Positions 30,899 to 42,322 are shown, numbered from the stretch's first letter. The stretch is 64,000 nucleotides of DNA from Candidatus Altimarinota bacterium (GCA_028689115.1 JAQTWV010000001.1:1-64000); one strand, 5' to 3'. The notes: a model not told the origin generated them from the letters alone. A program made the numbers and translations.

Positions 30899-31465
30899 TT
30901 ATAATTTTATTTGAATTTCTTCTTTGAATTTAGAGTTTACAGCATATAAATATATATTTTTTGTATTTATATCTAGTTCACTAATTTTCTTTAACTCATC
31001 ATTTATAATATTTTCAATATTTTCTCTATGATTTTCAAATATTATTGAATCTTGAATTCTTAAAAAGGTTATATGAGGAGAAAAAGTAAAAGAGTTATCT
31101 TCTACATAATCTCTATTATATTTTTCATGAATGAAATCTCTATATTTTTTTAATGGTAAATTAGTATTAGTATTAAAATATAAAACAAATCTATTTCCTT
31201 CTCATCTAAAAAAATAATTAAATCAAGTTAACTTTATATTATCATTAATCTCAAAATTTTTTATATATTCTTTAATTTCTTCTTTATTTTTATTATCTAT
31301 ATCTTTTTCTAAATAATAAAGAGTAATATGAGGAGATAATGGATTTTGAAATAATATAGATTTTTCAATATTATTTTCCTTTATATAATTGTATATTTTT
31401 ACAAAAAGATCTGAAAATAATTCAGATTTTAATTCTATTCATATAAAATGAGATGTTGTTTGCAT
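30899..31465 (-). CDS. 2H phosphoesterase / 2'-5' RNA ligase family protein
   Basis: 188 aa. The two hallmark His-x-Thr motifs are present: PHITLYYL (about residue 47) and SPHITFLRI (about 136), about 90 residues apart as in the LigT/2H fold. GIELKSELFSDL at the start is also typical. The reaction could be cyclic-phosphodiester hydrolysis or RNA end processing; activity not predictable. It starts 16 nt downstream of the aminotransferase stop, so probably cotranscribed. Confidence 0.8.
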
Positions 31466-31481
31466 AAGAGAAAAGTTAATA

Positions 31482-32645
31482 TTAATTAGTATCTTTAACA
31501 AGTTTATTTAATCTTGATACAGCTTCTATTATTTTTGTTTTATCTATTTGTGCATAAGCTATTCTAAATGAATCATTATATTCAGAATCTTTTCCATATA
31601 TACTTCATGGTACAAAAGAAACTCAATATTGCAAGGCTTTTTTTACTAATTCATCAGTATTTCTTCAATCTTTAAATCTACCCCATAAATAGAATCATCA
31701 TTTACTATTTGAAAATTCTATAGAAGAATTATCTCATAATAATCAAACATGTTTTAATTCTGAAAGAATAATATTAGATTTTTCTCAAATTTCTATCATA
31801 TAATGAGCTAAAGATTTATCTATTTCTCAAGATTTAAATGCTTCAATAGATACTCATTGCATTATAAGATTTGGATTTGATGTAGAGTATTTTTGTAGTT
31901 CAGAAATTCATTTTACAATTCTTGGATTTCATACTAAAAATCATATTCTTAATCATGGATAGAAAACTTTTGAAATAGAGTTTAGATAAATAACATTTTC
32001 TTTTTTTCTATCACTATTGATTATATTTTCTCATAATTCAGAATTACTAAAATTATAAAGTTTATAAGGATCATCTTCTAATACTATAATTCAATATTTT
32101 TTAGCAAGTTCATATAATTTTTCTTTTGTTTCCTGATCTAAAATTATTCAAGTTGGATTTTGAAAATTTGGATTTATATATATAAGTTTTGTGTTTTCAT
32201 CTTTCATTGCTTCTTCTAATTTTTGCCAATCAAGAAGATTATTAGAATTATCAAAAAAATTTAGTGGTATAGAAATAACATCTTTTGAATTTCTTTTAAG
32301 ACTTTCTAATGCTGTATCATATATAGGAGATAAAACAATAGAATTATATTTTCATTGTTCTAAAATATATCTTGAAGCTAAATCTATTCAAGCTGTAGCT
32401 CAATTTGTAATCATTATTTCATCATCTGCTATATTTTTTATTCAAAATTTTTCTTCTAAAAATTTCTTTCAATATTTTCTTAGTTCAGTAAGTCATAAGC
32501 AATCATTGTATTGTAAAACCTCATAACCTCTCTCAGAAATAGTTTTATTTACTAATTCTTTTATTATTCAAGGATTATATGTTTCATCAATATATCACCA
32601 TCATAGTGAAATTATATCTTTTGATAAGGGAACATTTTTTTGCAT
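31482..32645 (-). CDS. PLP-dependent aminotransferase, class I/II
   Basis: 387 aa. GWGYIDETYNPGII at the N-terminus, YNDCLGLTELRKYWKKFL, ITNGATAGIDLASRYIL, INPNFQNPTGIIL (substrate Asn loop), VLEDDPYKLY (PLP ring Asp) and NSISKVFYPGLRIGFLVG, in which Lys of SISK would form the Schiff base and Arg holds the phosphate. The pattern is closest to the 2-aminoadipate/MocR-like aminotransferase group. Substrate not deducible. Upstream neighbour (10 nt gap) is a nucleotidyltransferase gene. Confidence 0.9.
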
Positions 32646-32655
32646 TATATTATAA

Positions 32656-34398
32656 TTAAGTTATAAAATAAGTAGTTCAAACTTCTCTAGGCGAATATTT
32701 AAAGATATCTGATCCATTTTTTTCATAATCTTTTTTCTTAAAAGCAAAATTATGAAATTTATTTTTTGCTCATTTTATCTTTGAACTCCTATTTCAAGAA
32801 ACACAAGTAATTCAATTCTTATTAAAACCTGACAATATTTTTAACAAATAGTCTGGAGAAAATTCATTATTATTATTTAATACAAAAATATATTCAGATT
32901 CTTCTAATCATTGAGGAATATTATCAATATTTATTTCTTGTTTATTATATGTTTGAAAATTATATGGGAATATAAAATCACTATATAAAGCTCCTTTACT
33001 TCAAGAAATAATAGATATTTTTGTTTCTTTTTCTCAAACTTTCTTTAAAAGATCTTTTTTATTATTTTGAAAATAATTAATTAGATAATCTATAATATTT
33101 ATTAGTCTTTCATAATCATAATCTCAATTTTCAAATATATAGCTTCAATCAGAATTTAAATCAAAAGATAAATATCAAGTTCTTCAAAGGATTTGTTCAG
33201 TTTTAAAAACATTTTCATAAAAATTGTTTTTTATTTCTTCTGGTAAATTATCTCAAAATATTTGTAGAAATTTTTGTGTAAATTCTCAATCCAATATAAA
33301 ATTTCAAGTTTTATGTAATAATTCTGATAAAATATTTTTTAGGGCAATATACCTATGTTGTAAACTAGGAAGAATTAAATTATTTTCTTTTAATTTTTTA
33401 GAAAATTCCATATTACTTTCAATGCTATCATAGCTTTGTATAGATTTTTTTCATTTAATACTAGCTTTTTTATACATTTGAAATAATTTATTTATTTCAT
33501 TATCATTCAATTCTAATATTTCTTTACAAATAAAATCAAAATTAAATCTACTAACAAATAAAGATTTTTCTTGAAGTAGTTGTTTAATAATTTCAAGTTT
33601 TTTAATTTCCCATTCATAATGTGATATAAAATCTATATTATTATTTTTTATAGCTATTTTAAGTATATTTCTATAATTTCTTAAAACTTCTTCAATTCTA
33701 TTTAAATTTTCTTCATTATTTAGAATTTTTCATTCCCATACAAAATTTCATAAGTATTTTATTTCTCTATTTTTTGTTAATAGGTGTTCTAATTTATTAT
33801 CATCATCTTTTAATATATAAAAAGATTTTCACATAGTTTCTAATATCCATGGATTTGATTTATTTGCATTTTCTAATTCTTCAGTAGTAGTAAAATTAAA
33901 AGCAAAAAGAGACCTTACTCATTTTTCTTTTAGTTTTGCTTTTAATCTAGGTGAAGCTTTTTCTCTTTCATAAATATCACTATTTTTGTAGTTATCTAGA
34001 ACTACAACTAAATCATAATCTGAATATTCTCAATCTTCTTTTGTTATATATGAGCCAAAAACTCATACTGACTTTAAAGAGTCTCAAAATTCTTCTTCTA
34101 GTAAATTTAAAACTATTTGGTTTTCTTTATCATCTATTAAATTTCTTTTTTCTATATCATAATATTTTTTTCAATCAATATATAATGTTTGAATTGAATA
34201 TCACTTATTTTGATTATTATCTCAATCAATAATTATTCATATAGTATTTTTAAATATATCTGCAATTGAAGCAATCAAATTATCATTTAATAACTTTTCA
34301 GATAAATAAAATCTAATCCCTATTAGATTATTATTTAGTAAATATAAAAATTCTTCAAAAGTATTTATTATAGTTGTTTCATTAACTGAATTATCCAT
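32656..34398 (-). CDS. Large protein with nucleotidyltransferase domain
   Basis: 580 aa. Around residues 107-130 the sequence GVFGSYITKEDGEYSDYDLVVVL gives the G-S-x(n)-D-x-D signature of the pol-beta nucleotidyltransferase fold (MNT/ANT type). Flanking parts are helical and Asn/Lys/Ile-rich; the remaining 450 residues are unrecognised. Such enzymes transfer an NMP to a protein or small molecule; some are toxins or antitoxins. Operon with the aminotransferase and 2H genes downstream. Stop TAA; an earlier TGA near the end is sense (Gly). Confidence 0.62.
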
Positions 34399-34412
34399 AT
34401 ATTTATATATAA

Positions 34413-34448
34413 AAAAGATATTTAATTATTTATAATTAAATATCTTTT
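34413..34448. terminator. Palindromic terminator-like hairpin
   Basis: AAAAGATATTTAATTA / TAATTAAATATCTTTT, upstream of the nucleotidyltransferase gene; separates it from the gene debris. Confidence 0.65.
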
Positions 34449-34462
34449 AAAATCAATTAAAT

Positions 34463-34567
34463 TTAAACCAGCTCACTTAAAATCATTTTTTTCTCTTTAA
34501 TTTTGCTTTCAATTTCATTAATTTCTTTTATTAGTTCACTTCTTTTTTCAAAATCAAAATCTCAAAA
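34463..34567 (-). pseudogene. Gene remnant, C-terminal helix
   Basis: 34 codons ending in TAA: FEKRSELIKEINEIESKIK, then EKKMILSELV. This style of amphipathic C-terminal helix is usual at the end of type I restriction specificity or methylase subunits, but it is too short to assign. A TAA stop precedes it in frame, so the gene is broken. Confidence 0.4.
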
Positions 34568-34939
34568 TTATATAATATAATTTAAATATAAAAGCCATTA
34601 AAATATGTCTTTTTATTTCTAAAATTGTTTGATACAGCTGAGAGAGCTGTTTAAAAACGATATGAATACTTTATGAATATGTAGCTAAAAACAGAAATCA
34701 AGTGAAATTTGATATGTGAGAATTGAAAAATGCTATGATTTGAGAGTTTGCTTTATAAATACAAGAACTAGCTATGTTTTATAGATTACTATGAATAATG
34801 ATAACATAAGAACTAATTATTAAATTTATCAAAGAAAAATACAAAATACAGAGTAAATTTTATATTTACTCCTTTCTCTTCAGAGAAAGTCTAAAGTGAG
34901 TACATAAAAAAATTAATAAAATCAATAGAAGAAAATAAA
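34568..34939. other. Degenerate region without an intact gene
   Basis: No open frame of note under code 25. It contains the first copy of a 63-nt direct repeat (34631-34693) and, at about 34840-34890, a palindromic stretch with AGAGAAAG/CTTTCTCT-like pairing. It looks like eroded coding sequence. Confidence 0.5.
34631..34693. repeat. 63-nt diverged direct repeat, copy 1
   Basis: Begins GATACAGCTGAGAGAG and ends TATGTAGCTAAAAACA; aligns without gaps to 35755-35817 with about 11 differences. Here the frame is interrupted by stops. Confidence 0.75.
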
Positions 34940-35356
34940 TTATATTCTTTGTTGATTTCCTATGATTTTTTTATAAATATTTTGTCTATCAATATTTTGT
35001 ACATTGATATTAGGCCATAGATCTAAATTATCATTTTTAAATCTTGGCATGATATGAAAATGTAAATGTGCAACTGATTGTCAAGCATGTTCACCATTTG
35101 CATTTAAAATATTTACTCCATCAGCACCTAACGTTTTTTGCAACAGCAATGAAATATCTTTAATTCACTTAGTTACTTCATGTAAATATAATTCATCAAC
35201 ATCAAAAATGTTTTTGAAATGCTTTTTTGGTATTATAATGGTGTGACCAGGTACTTCCATTTTTATAGGCAATAAACACATAATATGTTCATTTTCTAAA
35301 ATAATTAAAGCAGGTTCTAGTTTATTGATAATTTTGCAAAAAATACAATCTTTCAT
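34940..35356 (-). CDS. HIT-family nucleotide hydrolase
   Basis: 138 aa. N-terminal CIFCKIINK with the Cys pair often seen in Hint/HIT proteins, PGHTIIIPKKHFKNIFD, and the catalytic triad segment HLHFHIMPRF (H-x-H-x-H). Length fits bacterial HIT (HinT) proteins, which hydrolyse purine phosphoramidates. Intact, in contrast to the broken genes around it. Confidence 0.92.
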
Positions 35357-35404
35357 ATGGAATTCGAAATATAAAAAATTAATTATATAATATATAATAA
35401 TTTT

Positions 35405-35500
35405 TTATTTTGAAAGTCAATCTAAATTTTGCTTCCATATGGCATGTGCTTTAGAATGTACATTTGAACATAAATCTCTTATACGTTTTCAAATATTCAT
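35405..35500 (-). pseudogene. Gene remnant in two frames
   Basis: 31 codons (KRIRDLCSNVHSKAHAIWKQ, then NLDGLSK) end in TAA. The preceding segment (SNEFEQYTTYHIRSNTGGER, then QEAKKWEQAQKENQ) is open in a neighbouring frame between about 35500 and 35605, as if one gene had been frameshifted. Family not recognised. Overlaps the plus-strand frame at 35569. Confidence 0.35.
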
Positions 35501-35568
35501 TGGTTTTCTTTTTGTGCTTGTTCCCATTTTTTTGCTTCTTGTCTTTCTCATCAAGTATTTGATCTAAT

Positions 35569-35808
35569 ATGATAAGTAGTATATTGTTCGAACTCGTTGG
35601 AAACCACTATACAAGCTATAAAAGAGTAAATGATGAAGTAAAAACACTTTTTATAAAAAATTACTTGTTCGAACTTTTTATAGATACTAAAAAAGACCTT
35701 CATTTAGCGGAAAATCCACTTTTAAAAGGTCTTAAATATCTCAATTTATATTTTGGTACAGCTGAGAGAGATGAATGAGAACTATTTGATTACTTTATGA
35801 TTATGTAG
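35569..35808 (+). CDS. Unrecognised ORF carrying the repeat, possible fragment
   Basis: 79 aa under code 25: ELVGNHYTSYKRVNDEVKTL, FIKNYLFELFIDTKKDLHLA, ENPLLKGLKYLNLYFGTAER, DEGELFDYFMIM, then TAG. The last 18 codons lie in the 63-nt repeat also found at 34631. It may be the N-terminal part of a lost gene. No function assigned. Confidence 0.4.
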
Positions 35809-35817
35809 CTAATAACA
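35755..35817. repeat. 63-nt diverged direct repeat, copy 2
   Basis: Starts GGTACAGCTGAGAGAG and ends TATGTAGCTAATAACA; partner at 34631-34693. Confidence 0.75.
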
Positions 35818-36053
35818 AAAGTATGGTTCAAAAAACAGTAAAATCTTTAAAAGAAATTAATGTTTAAAGTTTTATTCTTCTATAGCTAATTAGAGTATTT
35901 TATAGTATTACCAATTAATAATGATAATTTATATTAAAAAAGTAAGTTTTTAGTATATTATTTTTCAAAAATATATATTTTCAAGTTGATTGTTTGAATT
36001 ATTATTATATTGAATATAATTTATTATATATTATAATATTTAATTTTTTCAAA

Positions 36054-37409
36054 ATGATTTTTACAAAAGCTGAAATTTCTTATTTTAGAAGTTTTACAGA
36101 TATACAAAGTATAGAATTAGCTGTACCTGATAATGAAAAAATAGGTTCAGGTATTACATATATTGTATGAGAAAATAATTCTTGAAAAACTACAGTAATT
36201 GAATGATTACTTATGTCAGAAACAAGAAAAATCAGAAGTTCAGAATTACAATGATCTCATTCCCCAACTTTTTCATTATATTCTGATATAAGTTTAATAA
36301 GAAGTTTTAATTTGGTTAGAGAATGAAGTAGTACTTTGAAAGAAGATCCAAAAATAGAAAAAATAGATAGTTTTGAATGAATATCTTCTCGTAGACAATG
36401 GGGTTCTTGAATTACAAATAATCTTAAAATAGATGCACTTTGAAATCATTTTATTTGAAAAGATCCAAGACAACAAGTTAGTGATCAAATTATTTCATGA
36501 GCATTAAAAGATATTGAATCAGATAATGTAAAATACAATTGATTTCTAGAACTTGTAAGGAGAGTAGTGCCAGAATTCAAATCATTTGTAATATGATTTG
36601 AAGATAGTGAATATATAGAATATGTGACAAATAATTGAGTAAAACATAAATCAGATTTTTTATGAGATTGAATAATATCAATTTTAAAAATATTAGCTCA
36701 TTTATTTACATGACAAACAAGACCATTAATAATAGATGAACCTGAATTATCTTTACATCCATTATCTCAAAAAAAGTTATTAAAAATAATAGCAGAATAC
36801 TCAAAACAAAGACAAATAATATTATCAACTCATAGTCCTTATTTTATATCATGGGAATATATAAAAAACTGAGCTAAACTTAATAAAGTTACAAAGTATA
36901 ATGATATAAAATCAGAAATTTTTACATTAAAAGATTATTCTACTTATGAGTCTTTAATAAATGGTTCAAACTGGCAACAACCATTTTTAATGGATGTTGT
37001 TGCAAAAGAAATATTTTTTAATGATAATATATTGTTTGTTGAAGGGCAAGAAGATGTTTGATTATTAAAACAAGAAAATGATATAAAGGATGATGTAAAT
37101 ATGTTTGGGTATTGAGTAAGGGGGAAAGATTCTTTTAAGTTTGCTTTACAGCTTTCAAAAGACCTTTGAATAAAAAAAGCATGAGTAATTCTTGATTCAT
37201 GAGAAAGTGAAGGTCAGATTAAAACAGAATTAGAAACTCTGTTTCCTGAATATAAAGTAATTCAGTGGAACAAATGAGATATAAGAGATAAAGAAGCATA
37301 TACATCAAAAGTTAAAGAATGATATTTTGATATAAGATGAAGAAAAAAAGATGCTTGAAACTTAGACGATTACGATGAAAAGATAGAAGTTATAAATAGT
37401 TATTTTTAA
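36054..37409 (+). CDS. OLD-type ATPase with TOPRIM domain
   Basis: 451 aa. ABC-class ATPase of the AAA15/OLD group: Walker A GENNSGKTT (residues 39-47, two Gly as TGA), signature/Walker B LIIDEPELSLHP (225-236), H-loop LSTHSPYF (257-264). The C-terminal part from about residue 325 has TOPRIM-like acids: LFVEGQED and VILDSGESEG. OLD-family proteins are ATP-driven nucleases that act against phage and often partner with another gene (as in Gabija or retron Eco1-like systems), or act alone. It leads the island; a stop at 37407 is followed in the same frame by 64 open codons. Confidence 0.85.
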
Positions 37410-37490
37410 TTTTGAAGAGTTATATTTATACCATTACAGGATAATAATATAGATGAACTTAATAAAAGATTATATTTTGTTTGTAGAAAA

Positions 37491-37604
37491 ATGAAATATT
37501 TAACTAAAGCTAGCTCTTGAGCATTTTTATTAAAACTAAGAAGTTATTCAAATAATTTATTTGATATGATAATATTTAGTATATCAAAATGGGAATATAA
37601 TTAG
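37491..37604 (+). pseudogene. Short fragment in frame with the OLD gene
   Basis: Frame is the same as the OLD gene and open from 37410 to 37604; from ATG 37491 it codes 37 residues (KYLTKASSGAFLLKLRSYSN, then NLFDMIIFSISKWEYN). Could be an eroded C-terminus or fragment of another gene. Confidence 0.3.
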
Positions 37605-37650
37605 AAATAGGAAAATATCTATAAATTATTTTTTGAATTAGAAATAGTAA

Positions 37651-37764
37651 ATGCCAATAATTGAAAGACAGTATTTAGAAAAAGCACTTATCCTTGCAGA
37701 AGTTGTAAAAAATATAAAAGATATTGTTGTAAATTTAATACAAAATGACTATTGTTTTTTTTAA
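37651..37764 (+). pseudogene. Short N-terminal fragment
   Basis: 37 codons (PIIERQYLEKALILAEVVKN, then IKDIVVNLIQND) then TAA. It looks like the start of a truncated protein; nothing continues it. The rest of 37410-37823 holds no gene. Confidence 0.3.
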
Positions 37765-37823
37765 ATAAATCTTTATTATATTTTAAGAATAGCAAAAGAA
37801 AAAAATAATTATTACTAAATATT

Positions 37824-39014
37824 ATGATTAAAAAGAAAAAATTTACTTATATTGATATTTTTTCATGATGTTGAGGTTTATCTTTAGGTTTACATAACTC
37901 TTGATTATGGGAGGGGTTTTTTGCTGTTGAAAAAAGTAAAGATGCATTTGAGACTTTAAAATATAATTTGATATCTAAAAGGGGGCATTTTACATTTCCA
38001 TCTTGGTTAGAAGAAAAACATCATGATATAAATGAATTGATAAATAATAAAGAATTAAAGGAATTAGAATGAAAAGTTGATATGGTAGCTTGATGACCAC
38101 CTTGTCAATGATTTTCTTTAGCATGAAGAAGAAATATTCATGACATAAGAAATAGTTTAGTATATTCATATATTGAATTTATAAAAGTAGTTCAACCAAA
38201 AGTTATTTTTTTTGAAAACGTAAAAGGCTTTTGTGCTCCTTTTAAAAATAAAGATACAGGAGAGTGTATAACTTTTTCTAATATTGTTATAGATGAGCTA
38301 AAAAAAATATGATATTTAGATGCATCATTTGAAGTTTTAGATTTTTCAGAATTCTGAGTACCTCAATCAAGAAAACGTTTTATTATAGTTGCAACTAAAA
38401 AATGAAATGCTTCGGATTTTTTTAAAATAATTAAAGAAAATAGTAAGAATTTTTTAGAAAAGAAAGGAATTTCTATAAAAAATACTTTGGAAGATGCTAT
38501 TTCAGATTTAAATAAAAAAAATTGAACTATAAATTCTCTCGATACAAAATGATTTAAAGCATGAGTGTATTGAAAAATTAATTCAGGTTATCAAAAATAT
38601 ATGAGGAGTTGATATAATGAGGTATATCCAGATAGTCATAGATTTCCTAAACATAAATTAGAAACAGAAAAAAAATTTAAAATTATTTTAAATGAAAAAC
38701 TTAGTTCTAGTCAAGTTCAAGAAAGATTTAATACAAAGAAATCTAGTACTAGATTTCTTATCTGATCTAAACCTTCACCTACACTAACAACTTTACCAGA
38801 TGATTTAGTTCATTATTCTGAACCAAGAATTCTTACAGTTCGAGAATATGCAAGAATACAATCTTTTACAGATGATTATATTTTTAAATGAAAATATACT
38901 ACATGAGGAAGTCAAAGGAAGGTTGATGTTCCTCGTTATACACAGATTTGAAACGCTATACCTCCGTTATTTGCTGAACAAGCAGGAGATGCTTTATATA
39001 AATTACTTTATTAG
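37824..39014 (+). CDS. dcm: C5-cytosine DNA methyltransferase (Dcm family)
   Basis: 396 aa. Motif I DIFSGCGGLSLG (SAM binding; glycines as TGA), motif IV AGGPPCQGFS with catalytic C94, motif VI FFENVKGF, motif VIII QSRKRFIIVA (181-190), IX TVREYARIQSF and X QIGNAIPP are all present. The target-recognition region lies between VIII and IX (about 190-330). Recognition sequence cannot be inferred. Its stop is 2 nt from the start of the GHKL gene, so it is cotranscribed with that gene and the receiver gene. No cognate restriction enzyme of a standard type is next to it. Confidence 0.95.
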
Positions 39015-39016
39015 AA

Positions 39017-41203
39017 ATGAATAATTTACAGTTCAAAATTAGTACGTGATTGAAAAATATTATAGGTAAAGAGCTTATTACTAACCAATATGTAGCTATT
39101 TTTGAGCTTGTAAAAAATTCTTATGATGCTTATGCAGAAAAAGTAGATATATTTTTTGATGATTGAAAAATAATAATAAAAGATGATTGAAAATGAATGA
39201 ATTTAGAAGATATAAAAAATAAATGGTTATTTGTTTGATATTCAGCAAAATCAGATAATACTGAAAATATAAATTATGATGATTATAGAAAGAAAATTCA
39301 ATATCGTAAATGATTTGCTTGAGCAAAATGAATTGGTAGATTTGCATGTGATGCTTTATGAATAAAAATGAACCTAATTACTAAAAAAGAAGAGAAAGAT
39401 TCAAAAATAGAAAAATTAGAAATAAATTGGTTAGAATTTGAAAGTGATAAAAGAAATAATTTTGAAACAGTCAATGCTAAACATGAAACATTAAATAAAT
39501 ATGATAATTTAGGTAAGAATGGTACTATTATAGAAATCTCTTGATTATATCATCTTTGGGATGATAAAGAAATAGAAGTACTAAAAGTACATTTAGCAAA
39601 ACTAATCAGTCCTTTCAAATGAACTAAAGATGATAATTTTAAAATTTTTTTTCATATAAAATGAGAGGAACCTAAACCAGTTGAAAATTTTATATTTGAA
39701 AAATTAGGTTTAAAAACTGTACATATTAGTATAGATATTGATGATAAGTGAGTATATACATCAACTTCTTTAGTTGATAGATGAGAAATTATTTATAAAA
39801 TAAAAGAAAATAATACGTCTATATTAAAATGAATATCAGTAAATTTATTTTATCTTTCTCCATCAGCAAAAACTTATTTTAATAAAAATTTAAAAGTAAG
39901 TTCTAAAGATTTTGGTTCAATATATGTTTATAAAAATGGATTTAGAGTATTTCCATATTGAGAACCTGGGGAAGATTCTTTTGGTCTTGATATGAGAAAA
40001 ACTCAATGATATGCACGTTATATTTGAACTAGAGAGGTAATTTGAAGTATAGAAATAGATGATAATGATAATTTTTTCAGAGAAGTAACTAGTAGAGATT
40101 GAGGATTTATAAATACACTAGAATATTTATCTTTAAAAGAATTTATATTAAATTCTATAAAAGTTTTAGAGAAGTATGTTGTAGATGTTGTTGATTGGAC
40201 TTATATAAGAGATAAAGAAAACCAAAATATATGAGAAGAAATATTTGCTAAAGATAGACCAGATAAAATAAAAAATTTATTAGAAAAACTTACTAATTCA
40301 AATAATATAGTTGATTTTGAATATAAATTTGATATTTATCATAGATTAGAAGAAAAGTCTATAAATGAGTGAATTTCTTGATCAGCTGAAAAAATAAAAA
40401 AGATAGCTGAAAAAGAATGAAATAAAGAAGTTATAAAAGAAATAAAAAAAATAGAAAAGGTCACAGAAAGACATAAAGAAGAAAATAAACAATTACAAGA
40501 AAATTTAGAGATTGAAAAACAAAAGTCTGCTGCTTTAGAAATGGATTTGCAGACTTCAGAACTTGAAAATATACTTAGTTACTATCATGATATTTATCTT
40601 TTTGCTCAAAATATAGATAATTTTTCAAAAATGGCTCTTGATAATATTAGAGAGTGAAATTTAGATAATATGGAAGATATATTTGATTCAGTATTGTTTG
40701 AAAATAGTAAAATTTTATGAATTTCAAAAGTAGCACTTAAAAGAGGATTTCAGGAAAATGCTCAAATTCAAAATAGAAATATTATTGATATGATTATTGG
40801 TTATGTTAAAGAATATAAGGATGCAAATAAAGATATAAATATTGAAATAAATAACAACTTAAAAAATAGTTTTGATCTAGGGTTCAGATATTATGATATG
40901 GTAAGGGTTTTAGATAACTTATTTGATAATAGTATAAAACATAAATCAAAAAATATATATATTACTTTTGAAGGTGATAAAGATATCTTAGAGATAAATA
41001 TAAGAGATGATGGTCAATGATTAGCTAAGAAGTATTTATCTGAACCTAAAAAAATATTTGAATGAAGGGTAAGTTCAACTAATTGAGCATGATATTGACT
41101 TAGTCATGTTAAGAATGTAATAGAGTGACTTAATTGAAAGATAGAAGTTATACCTCAAAAGGAATGATTAGTTTTTAAGATAAATTTTTACAGATGAAAT
41201 TAG
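39017..41203 (+). CDS. Double-GHKL ATPase (MORC/Hsp90-like plus kinase-like ATPase)
   Basis: 728 aa. The N-terminal GHKL domain has ELVKNSYDA (30-38), KDDGKGM (55-61) and GAKGIGRFA (102-110), then an S5-like region (IYVYKNGFRVFPYGEPGED, about residue 310), the MutL/MORC/Hsp90 layout. A coiled coil (about 460-520) leads to YYHDIYLFAQN with a His at about 524, then a second GHKL domain of kinase type: LDNLFDNSIKH (632-642), RDDGQGL (663-669), GAGYGLSHV (690-698). The His would be in the right place for a phosphoacceptor, but that is inferred. MutL/MORC-type ATPases are known in some restriction-modification operons. The gene starts 2 nt after dcm and overlaps the receiver gene by 10 nt. Confidence 0.85.
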
Positions 41204-42249
41204 AATATAATATAACTTGGTTTGAAGATGAGAATAATTTTTTTACTTCTAATATTTCAAAAATAGATTCATTATATAAATTTTTCAATGATAAATGATT
41301 TACTCTTAAGGTTACCATTTTTCATAAAACTCCTTTTGATTCTATGCAACAAAGATTTATTAGTCCTAAAACATTTATTAGTTTAGATAAAGTTTCGGAT
41401 TATTTACCATCAACTTTGTCTACAAAGAAAAATATTATAAAAAATGCTGATCTTATATTGGTTGATTATAATTTGTGATGAGATAGGCAAAATGGTGATA
41501 ATATTATTCAATATATTAGAGATAGCCTTAATGATATATATACTGAGGTTCTTTTTTATTCTACTCTTTTAGAAGAAGAAGAATTAAGAGAAAAAATACA
41601 AAGAGATTGATTATTTTATTCAAAAAGGGAAAATCTTCTTTGATGAAAGAAAAAACTTGAAAAAATATGATTTGTTACAATAAAGAAAACACAAGATCTT
41701 AATAATTTGAGATGATTAGTTATGGCAGAAACTAGTGATATTGATGAAGTATTAAGATCTATTTTAGATAAATTAGTAAATAATAATAATTTTATTTTAG
41801 AGTCATGATGTAAATGTACTAATTGTTGATGTACTAATTGTTCTACAGGAACTTGTAATCCTTGTTCTGTTTGTAAGAGAAAAGTTGTAAATTATAAAGA
41901 TAGAGCATGAAATAATATTTTTTCTTTAGATAAAATAAAAACTACTAATGTACAGGCTATTTTCAATGCTAAAAGTTCTTGATTACTAGAAGCTGTTAGT
42001 ATATTTCTATGAACTCCTTTCAATAAAACTAAATATGATAGTACTTTAGTAGATAGCTATAAAACAAATATAAAACATTACAGGGACTTACTAGCTCATG
42101 CTAAAGAGAATATGTGACCAAATTGAGAAATAATTGTAAAAAATAAAGATTGAAATGAAGAGATTTTTACTGAAAGTACTCTTATAGATATAAGAAAAAA
42201 TATAAGAAATCATAAAATAATATTTGAAGAGATAAGAGATAGTTTATAA
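41194..42249 (+). CDS. Receiver - Cys-cluster - HEPN-like putative effector
   Basis: 351 aa. Residues 1-165 fit a response-regulator receiver: acidic pocket E11-D12-E13, phosphoacceptor D91 in LILVDYNL, S123/T124 in LFYST, K144 in LFYSKR. Residues 206-227 hold eight Cys in C-x-C-x2-C-x-C-x2-C-x4-C-x2-C-x2-C, a probable Zn cluster. The C-terminal helical region has HYRDLLAHA, where R297-x4-H302 matches the Rx4-6H motif of HEPN ribonucleases. Hence a possible chain: GHKL protein senses, receiver is phosphorylated, HEPN domain cuts RNA. This is inferred; only the motifs are seen. Overlaps the GHKL gene; terminator follows. Confidence 0.72.
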
Positions 42250-42262
42250 AACTAATCTCTTT
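42233..42262 (+). terminator. Rho-independent terminator
   Basis: AGAGATAGTTT-ATA-AAACTAATCTCT with one bulge, followed by T8, at the end of the dcm-GHKL-receiver operon. Confidence 0.75.
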
Positions 42263-42322
42263 TTTTTATTGATAAAATTTAATTTTTATTTATAATCCTT
42301 CTGCCAAAATAACAAATCTTAT

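Noticed and set aside
34631-35817. Insertion sequence bounded by the 63-nt repeats
   Set aside because: No transposase frame or terminal inverted repeats; repeats are diverged and direct and enclose a HIT gene.
39096-39347. Minus-strand frame opposite the GHKL gene
   Set aside because: Low-complexity shadow frame; GHKL motifs are on the plus strand.
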